NCBI GenBank assembly: GCA_963803375.1
Contig: CAWDMB010000014.1
Location: forward strand, 248,001-312,000
Length of the DNA stretch: 64,000 nucleotides
Source of the DNA: JAOPZW01 sp963803375
GTDB lineage: Bacteria; Actinomycetota; Thermoleophilia; Solirubrobacterales; Solirubrobacteraceae
Direction of reading: 5' to 3'
Of the stretch, positions 8,368 through 15,952 are shown piece after piece. A program made the translations under genes and the position numbers. Below the pieces are notes generated by a model that had not been told where the DNA came from, made no database searches, and worked only from the letters and a program-made list of their open reading frames with translations. The first letter of the stretch is position 1. Every line of letters begins with the position of its first letter.

Positions 8368-9541
8368 GCACTCGCAGGATGACGGCGTCCCCCTGGCCGC
8401 CGCCCGAGCAGATGGCCGCGCAGCCGATCCCGCCGCCGCGGCGGCGCAGCTCGTGGACGAGCGCGCCGAGGATGCGGGCGCCCGATGCGCCGATCGGATG
8501 GCCGAGCGCGACCGCGCCGCCGTTGACGTTGACCTTCTCCTCGTCGATGCCGAGCGTCCGGATCGAGTTGAGGGTCACCGAGGCGAAGGCCTCGTTGATC
8601 TCCCACAGGTCGACGTCCTGCGCGCTCAGCCCGGCCTTCTGCAGCGCCCGCTCGGCCGCGCGCGCCGGCGTCGTGGCCAGCCACCCGAAGTCGTTGGCGC
8701 TCTGGGCGTGGGCGACGATCTCCGCCAGCGCCTCCTTGCCGTTCGCCGCCGCCCACTCGTCGGCTGCGAGCACGAGCGCGCCGCCGGCGTCGTTGACCCC
8801 GGGCGAGTTGCCCGCCGTGTGCGAGCCCTCCTTGCCGACGAGGCCCGGGAGCGAGGCGAGCCGCTCGAGCGTGGTGTCGCGGCGCGGGCCCTCGTCGACC
8901 TCGACCACCGTCTCGCCCTTCCTGGCCTTCACGGTGACCGCCACGATCTCCTCGGGCAGGCGGCCGGCGTCGGTCGCCTCGACCGCGCGCTCGTGCGAGC
9001 GCAGCGCCCAGCGGTCGAGGTCGGGGCGGGTGAGCTCGAGCTCGTCGCCGACCTCGGTGGCCTCGTCGAACATCTGACGCCCGCTGAACGGGTTCGTCAG
9101 CCCGTCGTGGACCATGGCGTCGAGCGCCTTGGCGTCACCCATGCGGTAGCCGAACCGCCCCTGGGGCAGCAGGTAGGGCGCCTGCGACATCGACTCCATG
9201 CCGCCGCCGACGCCGACCTCCACGTCGCCGGCGCGGATCGCCTGGTCGAGCAGGACCGACGCCCGGAGCCCAGAGGCGCAGACCTTGTTGACCGTCTCCG
9301 AGGAGACCTCCATGGGGATGCCGGCCTTGATCTGCGCCTGGCGCGAGGGAACCTGTCCCTGGCCGGCCTGCAGGACCTGGCCCATGATGACGTGCTGGAC
9401 CTCCCCGGGCTCGACGTCGGCGCGCTCGAGGGCGGCCTGGATGGCGGTGGCGCCGAGCTCGGTCGCGGGCACGGAGGCGAGGCCTCCGCCGAGCTTGCCG
9501 ATCGGCGTGCGGGCAGCGCTGAGGATGACGGTCTTGGGCAT
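8351..9541 (-). CDS. Acetyl-CoA acetyltransferase (thiolase)
   Basis: Thiolase of the degradative or biosynthetic acetyl-CoA C-acetyltransferase type, 396 residues. Cys 88 in NKVCASGLRA is the acylated nucleophile. The C-terminal half has the GHPIGASGARI histidine and AAICSGGGQGDA with the second cysteine. SRQAQIKAGIPMEV and EAFASVT are also typical. It is the first gene of a three-gene overlapping operon (thiolase, HAD phosphatase, acyl-CoA dehydrogenase) and is divergent from a second acyl-CoA dehydrogenase 103 bases away. This suggests a shared regulatory region at 9542-9644. Confidence 0.95.
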   Translation of the reverse strand: MPKTVILSAARTPIGKLGGGLASVPATELGATAIQAALERADVEPGEVQHVIMGQVLQAGQGQVPSRQAQIKAGIPMEVSSETVNKVCASGLRASVLLDQAIRAGDVEVGVGGGMESMSQAPYLLPQGRFGYRMGDAKALDAMVHDGLTNPFSGRQMFDEATEVGDELELTRPDLDRWALRSHERAVEATDAGRLPEEIVAVTVKARKGETVVEVDEGPRRDTTLERLASLPGLVGKEGSHTAGNSPGVNDAGGALVLAADEWAAANGKEALAEIVAHAQSANDFGWLATTPARAAERALQKAGLSAQDVDLWEINEAFASVTLNSIRTLGIDEEKVNVNGGAVALGHPIGASGARILGALVHELRRRGGGIGCAAICSGGGQGDAVILRVHGDGA

Positions 9542-9644
9542 GATCCCGAGACTAATTCACGTGGCGTGGATGGTGCATGCGCGCCACCGCGACCACGGAC
9601 GCCCCGCTGCGGCCCCGGGGCGCCGGCGCATTACGCTGCGCCGC

Positions 9645-10778
9645 ATGTTCTTCGACCTGCCCGACGAGCACCGGGCATTGCGCGAGAGCGTCCGCGACTT
9701 CGCCCGCCAGGAGGTGGCGCCGGTCGCCGAGGAGCTCGACCGCGACAAGCGCTTCCCGTACGAGCTCGTCGCGCAGATGGGCGAGCTCGGCTGGATGGGG
9801 ATCCCGTTCCCCGAGGAGGTCGGGGGCGCGGGCGGTGACAGCCTCGGCTACGCGCTCGCGGTCGAGGAGCTCGCGCGCGTGGACTCGAGCGTCGCGATCA
9901 CGATGTGCGCCCACACGTCGCTGGGCACCCAGCCGGTCTTCCTCTTCGGCTCCGACGAGCAGAAGCAGCGTCTGCTTCCCGACCTCTGCGCCGGGCGCCG
10001 GCTCGGGGCGTTCGGGCTCACCGAGCCCGAGTCGGGCTCGGACGCCGGCAACACCCGCACGCGCGCCCGGCGCGAGAACGGCGGCTGGGTCATCGACGGC
10101 GCCAAGCAGTTCATCACCAACGCGGGCACCGACATCTCCGGCCACGTGGCGATCACCGCGCGAACGGGCGAGAACGAGATCTCCAACCTCGTCGTCGACA
10201 ACGGCACCCCGGGCTACGAGCAGGGGGCGCCGTACCGCAAGCTCGGTTGGAACGCCTCGGACACGCGCCCGCTCGCCTTCACCGACTGCCACGTGCCCGA
10301 CGAGAACCTGCTCGGGCCCCGCGGGCACGGCTTCAAGCAGTTCCTGCAGATCCTCGACATCGGCCGCATCGGCGTCGCGGCGATGGGCGTCGGCCTCGCC
10401 CAGGGCGCGCTCGACCAGGCGCTCGACTACGCGCGCGGGCGCCGCGCCTTCGGACGGCCGATCTCGAAGTTCCAGACCATCCAGGCCAAGCTCGCCGACC
10501 TCTCGACCGAGATCGAGGCCGCCCGCCTGCTCACGTACAAGGCCGCGTGGCTGAAGGACATGGGCCGGACGTTCACGCTCACGGCCGCCCAGGCCAAGCT
10601 CAAGACCGGCCGCCTCGCCGTGCGCGCGGCCGAGGAGGCCGTCCAGGTCCACGGCGGCTACGGCTGCATCGAGGAGTATCCCGTCAGCCGCTTCTACCGC
10701 GACGCGAAGATCCTCACGATCGGCGAGGGCACCGACGAGGTCCAGCAGATCGTCATCGCGCGCGCGCTCGGCGCATAG
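9645..10778 (+). CDS. Acyl-CoA dehydrogenase
   Basis: Second ETF-dependent acyl-CoA dehydrogenase, 377 residues from the ATG MFFDLPDEHRALRESVRDFA. It has FGLTEPESGSDAGNTRTRAR and AKQFITNAGTDISGHVAI in the middle domain, then RRAFGRPISKFQTIQAKLADL, and the catalytic Glu at about 361 in TIGEGTDEVQQ. In-frame sequence continues upstream for about 450 bases, but only this ATG gives a family-like N-terminus. It is transcribed divergently from the thiolase operon. Confidence 0.95.
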   Translation: MFFDLPDEHRALRESVRDFARQEVAPVAEELDRDKRFPYELVAQMGELGWMGIPFPEEVGGAGGDSLGYALAVEELARVDSSVAITMCAHTSLGTQPVFLFGSDEQKQRLLPDLCAGRRLGAFGLTEPESGSDAGNTRTRARRENGGWVIDGAKQFITNAGTDISGHVAITARTGENEISNLVVDNGTPGYEQGAPYRKLGWNASDTRPLAFTDCHVPDENLLGPRGHGFKQFLQILDIGRIGVAAMGVGLAQGALDQALDYARGRRAFGRPISKFQTIQAKLADLSTEIEAARLLTYKAAWLKDMGRTFTLTAAQAKLKTGRLAVRAAEEAVQVHGGYGCIEEYPVSRFYRDAKILTIGEGTDEVQQIVIARALGA

Positions 10779-10817
10779 CCGGCGTCTCCCACGCCCTGTC
10801 GGTCAAGTGCCGCTCGG

Positions 10818-12002
10818 CTACGGCAGCGGCCCGCCGGCCAGCGCCACGAACGCCCCGGCCGCGCCCGCGGCGAGCAGCGCCGACACCGCGCCGCGCCCGA
10901 GCACGAGCAGCCAGAGCGCCGCGAGCACGAGCACGAGCGCCTGCCAGCGCTCCTGCAGCGCGCCGGCGAGCGGAACGCAGACGCCGAGGATCGCGCCGAC
11001 CGCCGCGGCGCCCGCCCCGTCGAGGAAGGCGCGCGCGCGCGCGTCCGCGCGCAGGCGGTCGAAACGGCCCGCGCCCGCGAGCACGAAGGCGAACGACGGC
11101 GTGAACGCGATCACGGCCGCGAGCAGCCCGCCGCCCACGCCCGCGGCCGCGTAGCCGACGGCGGCCACCGTGTGGACGACCGGGCCGGGCGTGACCTGGC
11201 CGAGGGCGACGGCGTTGAGGAACTGGGCGTCGGTCATCCAGCCGTGGCGGTCGACCGCGTCGCCCTGCATCAGCGGGACGATCACGAAGCCGCCGCCGTA
11301 GGAGAGCGCACCGACCTTCAGCGCGGTCCACGAGAGCGCGCCGAGCGTGCCGGTCGCGGCCAGCGGGAGCGGCACGAACGCGGCGGCGCGCCGCCCGATG
11401 CCGGTCCGCAGAGCGACCTCGACGAGCCCGCACCCGAGCAGGACGAGCACGAGCCACGGCCCCAGCGTGGCCGCGGCGAGCGCACCGGCGGCGAGGTAGG
11501 CCGGCCAGCGCAGCTTCGACGCGGCGCGCCCGAAGCTCGCGGGCACGAGCCGCAGGCCGGCCTGGGCCGCCACCGCCGCGACGGCCGCCCCGGCCCCGGC
11601 GCCGGCGCCGCGGACCCAGTTCGGCGGCGCGCTCGCGAGGAAGAGCGCGGCCAGCGCGAGGATCAGCACGAGGCCGGGCACGACGAACGCGAGGCCCCCG
11701 GCGACGGCGCCCGGCGCGCCACGCACGCGCCAGGCGCAGAAGATCGCCAGCTGCGTCGATGCCGGCCCCGGGAGCAGGTTGCACGCCGCGATCGCATCCT
11801 CGAACTCGCCCTCGGTCAGCCACGCGCGCCGCTCCACGCAGAGATCGCGCAGCAGCGCGACGTGGCTCGGCGGCCCGCCGAAGCCGACGACCCCGATCCG
11901 CCCCCACGCCGCGGCCACGGTGCTCAGCGCGGGGGCGGCGGCCATCGGCGGGGAGTCTGCCCGACCGGTTGGCGCCGATGCAGTGCTGTCTCGACCGGTC
12001 AC
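10818..12002 (-). CDS. chrA: Chromate transporter, two-domain ChrA type
   Basis: Inner-membrane protein of the CHR family, usually an anion exporter giving chromate resistance. The 394 residues contain both homologous halves. The first has GFGGPPSHVALLRDL and NLLPGPASTQLAIFCAWRVRG. The second has ALSYGGGFVIVPLMQG and NAVALGQVTPGPVVHTVA. About ten hydrophobic segments are visible. An internal Met at residue 20 (11945) is an alternative start that would remove a polar leader. The gene points away from a broken ABC-2 permease fragment only 38 bases upstream of its start. Confidence 0.92.
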   Translation of the reverse strand: MTGRDSTASAPTGRADSPPMAAAPALSTVAAAWGRIGVVGFGGPPSHVALLRDLCVERRAWLTEGEFEDAIAACNLLPGPASTQLAIFCAWRVRGAPGAVAGGLAFVVPGLVLILALAALFLASAPPNWVRGAGAGAGAAVAAVAAQAGLRLVPASFGRAASKLRWPAYLAAGALAAATLGPWLVLVLLGCGLVEVALRTGIGRRAAAFVPLPLAATGTLGALSWTALKVGALSYGGGFVIVPLMQGDAVDRHGWMTDAQFLNAVALGQVTPGPVVHTVAAVGYAAAGVGGGLLAAVIAFTPSFAFVLAGAGRFDRLRADARARAFLDGAGAAAVGAILGVCVPLAGALQERWQALVLVLAALWLLVLGRGAVSALLAAGAAGAFVALAGGPLP

Positions 12003-12039
12003 AACTCGAGGGGCTCGCCGCGTTCGGGCCAGTCGTCGC

Positions 12040-12385
12040 GTTCGTTACGCGTTCGAGTGGCTGTTCATCACGCTGGGGATGTTCGCCGGCAACGCACAGG
12101 CGGCACAGGGCATGGGGATGGTGGTCTTCCCGTTCGCGTTCATCTCGAGCGCCTACGTCCCGGTGTCCACGATGCCCGGCTGGCTGCAGGTCTTCGCCGA
12201 GCACCAGCCGCTCACCTACATGGTCGACGCAGTCCGGGCGCTCACCCCGGGGCCGGCAGCAACGAGCTCCTCGGCCACCCGACGTCCCACTTCGTGACCC
12301 CGGCGCTTGTCTGGGCGCTGGCGATCGTCGCCGTGTGCGTGCCGCTGGCCGTCGCCAAGTACCGGCGCGGATGGCGGCAACGGCG
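12040..12385 (+). pseudogene. Remnant of an ABC-2 type (DrrB-like) drug-export permease
   Basis: The C-terminal third of a DrrB-like permease is readable in two frames. Frame 1 (from 12040) gives FEWLFITLGMFAG, then FAFISSAYVPVSTMPGWLQ and FAEHQPLTYMVDAVRAL. At about 12255 the match jumps to frame 3, giving NELLGHPTSHFV and WALAIVAVCVPLAVAKYRRG. The N-terminal two thirds and any ABC ATPase partner are absent. The 5' break lies next to the start of chrA. The gene is dead by both truncation and frameshift. Confidence 0.85.
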
Positions 12386-12397
12386 CGCGGCCGGAGC

Positions 12398-13342
12398 TCA
12401 ACCTCCGTTCAGCCGCGCGAGGATCTCGGTGGCCGCGCTCGCGGGATCGAGGCGGCGCGCGACGACCTCGTCGAGCAGCTCGCCGAAGCGCGCGTCGTCG
12501 CGCAGCTGCGCCTCCAGCCGCCGGCGCAGACGGAACGTGCACAGCCCGAGGACCTCGCTGCGCAGGTTGCGCCGCCGGCGCTCGGAGAGCGTGCCCTCCC
12601 GCTCGACGTGCGCACGGTGCTCGTCGAGGCGCTCGACGAGCTCCGGCACGCCGTCGCCGCGGAGCGCCTCGGTCTTCACGATCGGCACGCGCCAGCCGCG
12701 CTGCGGCGCGAGCGAGAGGACGCCCCGGATCTCGCGCACCATCGCGTCGGTCAGGGGATGGTCGGCCTTGTTGACGACGATGATGTCGGGGATCTCCATG
12801 ATCCCTGCCTTCAGGGCCTGGATCGAGTCGCCCGAGCCGGGCATGAGCACGAGCACGATCGTGTCGGCGTGGTCGATGACGTCGACCTCGGCCTGGCCGA
12901 CGCCGACGGTCTCGAGGAAGACGTCGTCCTTGCCGGCAGCGTCCATGAGCAGCGCCGCCTGCAGCGCGGCCTCGCTGAGCCCGCCGAGGGCGCCGCGGTT
13001 GGCCATCGAGCGGATGAAGACGCCCGGGTCCAGGAAGTGCTCGGCCAGGCGGATGCGGTCGCCCAGCAGCGCGCCCTGGGTGAACGGGGAGCTCGGGTCG
13101 ATCGAGAGCACGGCCACGTCGCGCCCGGCCTGGCGGCGCAGCTTCGTGAGCGCGCCGATGAGCGTCGACTTGCCCGATCCCGGCGCGCCCGTGAGGCCGA
13201 CGACGGCCGCGTGCCCGGTGTGCGGGAAGACCTCGCGCACGAGCTCCCAGCCGGCGCGATCGTCGGACTCGACGAGCGTGATCGCCCGCGCGAGCGCGCG
13301 CTTGTCGCCGCCGAGCAGGCGCTGCGCCAGGGAGTCGGCCAT
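12398..13342 (-). CDS. meaB: Methylmalonyl-CoA mutase-associated GTPase MeaB/ArgK
   Basis: G3E-family P-loop GTPase that loads and protects adenosylcobalamin on methylmalonyl-CoA mutase. The 314-residue protein has Walker A GAPGSGKST at 52-60, the SIDPSSPFTQGALLGDRIR switch region, a metal/switch ETVGVGQAEVDV, and the base-recognition motif NKAD in IIVVNKADHPL. A C-terminal helical dimerisation arm follows. It is 6 kb from the mutase genes, separated by beta-oxidation genes, which fits one propionyl-CoA catabolic neighbourhood. Confidence 0.95.
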   Translation of the reverse strand: MADSLAQRLLGGDKRALARAITLVESDDRAGWELVREVFPHTGHAAVVGLTGAPGSGKSTLIGALTKLRRQAGRDVAVLSIDPSSPFTQGALLGDRIRLAEHFLDPGVFIRSMANRGALGGLSEAALQAALLMDAAGKDDVFLETVGVGQAEVDVIDHADTIVLVLMPGSGDSIQALKAGIMEIPDIIVVNKADHPLTDAMVREIRGVLSLAPQRGWRVPIVKTEALRGDGVPELVERLDEHRAHVEREGTLSERRRRNLRSEVLGLCTFRLRRRLEAQLRDDARFGELLDEVVARRLDPASAATEILARLNGG

Positions 13343-13369
13343 GAGGGCGGCAGACTACCCTTCTGGTCC

Positions 13370-14050
13370 GTGGACTCCGTGCTGTCGCCTCCTGTCCCGA
13401 CCGGCGCCCCGCCGACCGTGCGATCGGAGCCGCGGCCGCTGCATGGGGGCCCGCTCACGCTCCTGCGCTGGATGCGCGCGCATCGGATGCTCACGTGGAG
13501 CTATGCGTTCCTCATCGTCCGCCTCGGCTGGCTCAAGCTGCGCTTCCGCGGGCGCCTGAAGACCGACGGCCTCGCATTCGTGTGCCCCCGGGTGTCCTTC
13601 GAGATCGGCCCGAACGCGGTCGTGCACCTCGGGCGCTGGTCGTGGATCGGGCACGGCACGAAGATCCGCGCCCACGAGGGCGAGGTGCGCATCGGCGCCA
13701 AGAGCGTGCTCGGCCAGGAGTGCACGATCTCGGCCTTCCAGCACGTCTCGATCGGGCGCGAGTGCATCGTGGCCGACCGCGTGATGCTCATCGACTTCGA
13801 CCACGGCGTCGTGGAGACCGAGCGCACCGTGCGCGAGCAGGGCATCTACAAGGGCGACGTGCGCGTGGGCCACAACGTCTGGGTCGGCTACGGCGCGTGC
13901 TTCCTGCGCGGCGTGACGGTCGGCGACAACACCGTTGTCGGCACCTACACGGTCGTCAACCGCGACGTTCCCGCCGACACGGTCGTCGCCGGCGTGCCCG
14001 TGCGCGTGCTGCGCCGACGCGCGCACCCGCGGACGCTGCGCTGGTCGTGA
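13370..14050 (+). CDS. Hexapeptide-repeat (left-handed beta-helix) acyltransferase
   Basis: Probable O-acetyl/acyltransferase, 226 residues from GTG 13370. After a polar leader and a hydrophobic or amphipathic stretch (LTWSYAFLIVRLGWLKLRF) the protein is a LbH domain: repeated hexapeptides such as VHLGRW, VRIGAK, VSIGRECIVADRV, VRVGHNVWVGYG, VTVGDNTVVGTYTVV, ending NRDVPADTVVAGVPVRVLRRR, the usual C-terminal turn of this family. The acceptor is unknown. ATG codons further in (for example at MRAHRM) are alternative starts. The gene starts 28 bases from divergent meaB and is followed by two genes overlapping by 4 bases each. Confidence 0.85.
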   Translation: MDSVLSPPVPTGAPPTVRSEPRPLHGGPLTLLRWMRAHRMLTWSYAFLIVRLGWLKLRFRGRLKTDGLAFVCPRVSFEIGPNAVVHLGRWSWIGHGTKIRAHEGEVRIGAKSVLGQECTISAFQHVSIGRECIVADRVMLIDFDHGVVETERTVREQGIYKGDVRVGHNVWVGYGACFLRGVTVGDNTVVGTYTVVNRDVPADTVVAGVPVRVLRRRAHPRTLRWS

Positions 14051-14298
14051 CCGCCGCGGAATCGATCGAACGGGCCGTCGTCGGGCTCGTGCGCCGCCGC
14101 GGGCCGGGCGACGCGATCTGCCCCTTCGACGCCGCGCGCGCGCTCCGCGGCGACGTCGGCTTGCGCGCGCTGACGCCGGCCGCGCGAGCGACCACGGTCG
14201 CCAGCGTCGACCGCGGTGGGCTCGAGGTCACGCGGACCGGCCGGGTCGTCGACCCGCGCGCGGCGCGGGGCGCGATCCGGCTACGGCTTGCGTCTTGA
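14047..14298 (+). CDS. DUF3253 domain protein
   Basis: Small protein of 83 residues matching the DUF3253 family over its whole length: a helical N-terminus, GPGDAICPFDAARALRGD in the middle, and the C-terminal block EVTRTGRVVDPRAARG followed by AIRLRL. The family resembles a compact winged-helix domain, but its role is unknown. The GTG start overlaps the acyltransferase stop by 4 bases (GTGA), so translation is probably coupled. Confidence 0.8.
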   Translation: MTAAESIERAVVGLVRRRGPGDAICPFDAARALRGDVGLRALTPAARATTVASVDRGGLEVTRTGRVVDPRAARGAIRLRLAS

Positions 14299-14531
14299 GC
14301 CCGGACCAGCTCGCGCTCGCCGTCGAGCCGATCGTGGCGCTCACGATCGTCGAGCGCCGCGGCGACGAGGAGCGCGCGCTGCGGGTCGGGCCGCTGGCCG
14401 AGACCGACGCGCGGGCGCTGGCCGCGCTCCTGCTCAACCGCCTCGACGAGCCGTCCGCCGACGGACCGTGGCGAGTCGCGGTGGCCGGCGGCGTGCGGAC
14501 GGTCGCGCTCGAGCGCGACCGCCCGCGGTAG
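14295..14531 (+). CDS. Small hypothetical protein
   Basis: A 78-residue frame starting at a TTG that overlaps the DUF3253 stop by 4 bases (TTGA). I do not recognise the product. Almost every codon ends in G or C, as in the neighbouring real genes, which supports coding. It has an acidic N-terminal half with alternating hydrophobic residues (LALAVEPIVALTIVE) and ends close to the convergent Rpf-like gene. Start and function are uncertain. Confidence 0.5.
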   Translation: MSPDQLALAVEPIVALTIVERRGDEERALRVGPLAETDARALAALLLNRLDEPSADGPWRVAVAGGVRTVALERDRPR

Positions 14532-14536
14532 GCCGG

Positions 14537-15184
14537 TCAGCGACCGCAGACGGGCCACGGCGACGCGCCCGACGTAGCCAGGAGCCTGGCCGCGCGGCGG
14601 TCCTGCTCGGCCTCGGGCGCGTTCGCCGGGTCGCCCTTGCCACCCATGGCGCGCCAGGTCGCGAACGTGAACTGGTACTTGCCGCGGAAGGCGCCGTTGC
14701 TCGAGACGGCCCTCGGGTTCCCGCCCGACTCGCACTGCGCGATGCGGGCGAGCAGCGCCGTCGATCCGGTGGGGGCGGCGCCCGCCGTGCGGCCCTCCGA
14801 GCGCGCGGCCAGGCCGAGCGCAGCGAGCGTCCGCGGGCCGACGACGCCGTCGACGGCGAGGCCCCGGCGGCGCTGGAAGCGCCGGACGGCGGCGCGGGTG
14901 CGCGGCCCGTAGACGCCGTCGGCGGTGACGCCGAGCTTTTTCTGCACGGCGCGGACCGTCGAGGCCGGCTGCCCGGACGACGAGGCGCCGGCGCTCGGCG
15001 CGCCGGCCTCGGCGGTCATCGCGCCGCCCGCACCCGCGCCGGTGAGCGCGACGGTGAGCAGCGTGCAGGCGCACCCGCGCAGGCGCCGCCGGCGCGAGCG
15101 CGCGGCGCAAGCCCGGCGCTCGGCCGACGCGCGCTGTGAACGCCGCCAGGCGACGGGCGAGCTGAGATCGTTGTCGGATGCCAA
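14537..15184 (-). CDS. Rpf/transglycosylase-like peptidoglycan hydrolase with peptidoglycan-binding domain
   Basis: Secreted cell-wall enzyme of 215 residues. After an arginine-rich leader there is a signal/membrane segment (CACTLLTVALTGAGAGG), then a PG_binding_1 domain (VRAVQKKLGVTADGVYGPRT, then AVRRFQRRRGLAVDGVVGPRT). A C-terminal resuscitation-promoting-factor-like domain follows: ARIAQCESGGNPRAVSSNG with the catalytic Glu, KYQFTFATWRAMGG, and a closing WPVCGR whose Cys can pair with the first. The start is TTG at 15184, preceded by a strong AGGAGG. A ydaO-type riboswitch fills the leader, as in many actinobacterial rpf genes. Confidence 0.9.
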   Translation of the reverse strand: MASDNDLSSPVAWRRSQRASAERRACAARSRRRRLRGCACTLLTVALTGAGAGGAMTAEAGAPSAGASSSGQPASTVRAVQKKLGVTADGVYGPRTRAAVRRFQRRRGLAVDGVVGPRTLAALGLAARSEGRTAGAAPTGSTALLARIAQCESGGNPRAVSSNGAFRGKYQFTFATWRAMGGKGDPANAPEAEQDRRAARLLATSGASPWPVCGR

Positions 15185-15195
15185 GGGATCCCTCC

Positions 15196-15340
15196 TGGTC
15201 GTCTCGGCGCCTACGGGGTTAGCTGACGGGCTCGCGCTGTGACGTGCGCTACGCCGGGCTGAGCCGGCGATTCGCCCCTGGGCCTGACGGCCCCTTGGGT
15301 CCCCCGTTCCTCGCCATCGGTGCGACGAGGACTCGGCGTG
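15196..15340 (-). promoter_or_regulatory. ydaO-yuaA type cyclic di-AMP riboswitch upstream of the Rpf-like gene
   Basis: On the minus strand the leader shows the conserved blocks of the ydaO motif in order: ACGCCGAGTCC (15339-15329), a hairpin ending AGGAACGGGGGACCC, a stem then GGGGCGAATCGCC, and the hallmark AGCCCGTCAGCTAACCC near 15232-15216 followed by CGTAGGCGCCGAGA, which pairs with the 5' CGCC. It ends just before the AGGAGG ribosome binding site of the Rpf-like gene. In actinobacteria this class normally turns off cell-wall hydrolase genes when c-di-AMP is high. Confidence 0.88.
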
Positions 15341-15952
15341 GGTCTATGGCAGGCGGTGCACCTTACACGCCGAGCGGATCGAGCGCCCGGCCGGGCGGCC
15401 CGACGACGCGGTCGGCAGTCCTCGTCGCCCGGAATCCGGTTCCGCGGGGATCCGAGTCGGCAGGCCGGGTTGACGCTCGCAGCCGGGGGGTGAGGAGCTC
15501 AGGTGAGCTTCGGTCGCGCGGCATCCACCGCCCGAGCTCGGTGCCTTGATGTCGCCGATGGCGCAGAAGCCGTCGCAGCACGCCCGGACGGCGTCGCTCG
15601 GCACGATCCCGTCGCCAGTCGCCCAGCTTCACACCTGGGGCGATGTCGGTCTGCTCGTAGGCGAAGGCGTAGGTGATCGTCGCCCCAGCCTGCGTCGGTC
15701 CGAGCGGTGGCGGAGTGGTCGAGTCGGAAACGTGCGACGGTGGCATCGGCTTTCGTATCGGCGGCGGAGGGCAGGACGGAAGGTGAGATTTGTTACCCGA
15801 CCAGCTCGGCTGCGCGTCAGGCCGCATTCGATGACAGACCGCGGGTCACCTGCAAAGCAGGCGGTCGACGAGGCGATCGGGGCGCGACCCAGCGGGCGCC
15901 ACCGACACGGCGCGCGGCGGTCGAGCCAAGGTCGTCTGACTCACGCGCCGTG
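15341..15952. other. Intergenic region, no confident gene
   Basis: 612 bases between the Rpf-like leader and the sigma-factor gene. It should contain the promoter for the riboswitch transcript. On the minus strand two neighbouring frames (about 15720-15605 and 15605-15500) read like pieces of one Cys-containing peptide (ITYAFAYEQTDIAPGVKLGD, then GIVPSDAVRACCDGFCAIGD) joined by a +1 shift. I cannot assign them to any family, so they are not called as a gene. Confidence 0.35.

Noticed and set aside
11172..13559. Long plus-strand frame (795 codons) across chrA, the permease remnant and meaB
   Set aside because: Only a short part (about 12250-12385) resembles protein, as the second half of the broken permease. 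The rest is antisense to chrA and meaB.
15706..15780. GGAGTGGTCGAGT stretch resembling a tRNA-Ser D-arm region
   Set aside because: No complete cloverleaf, no T-arm GTTCGA at the right distance and no acceptor stem pairing, so a chance match.
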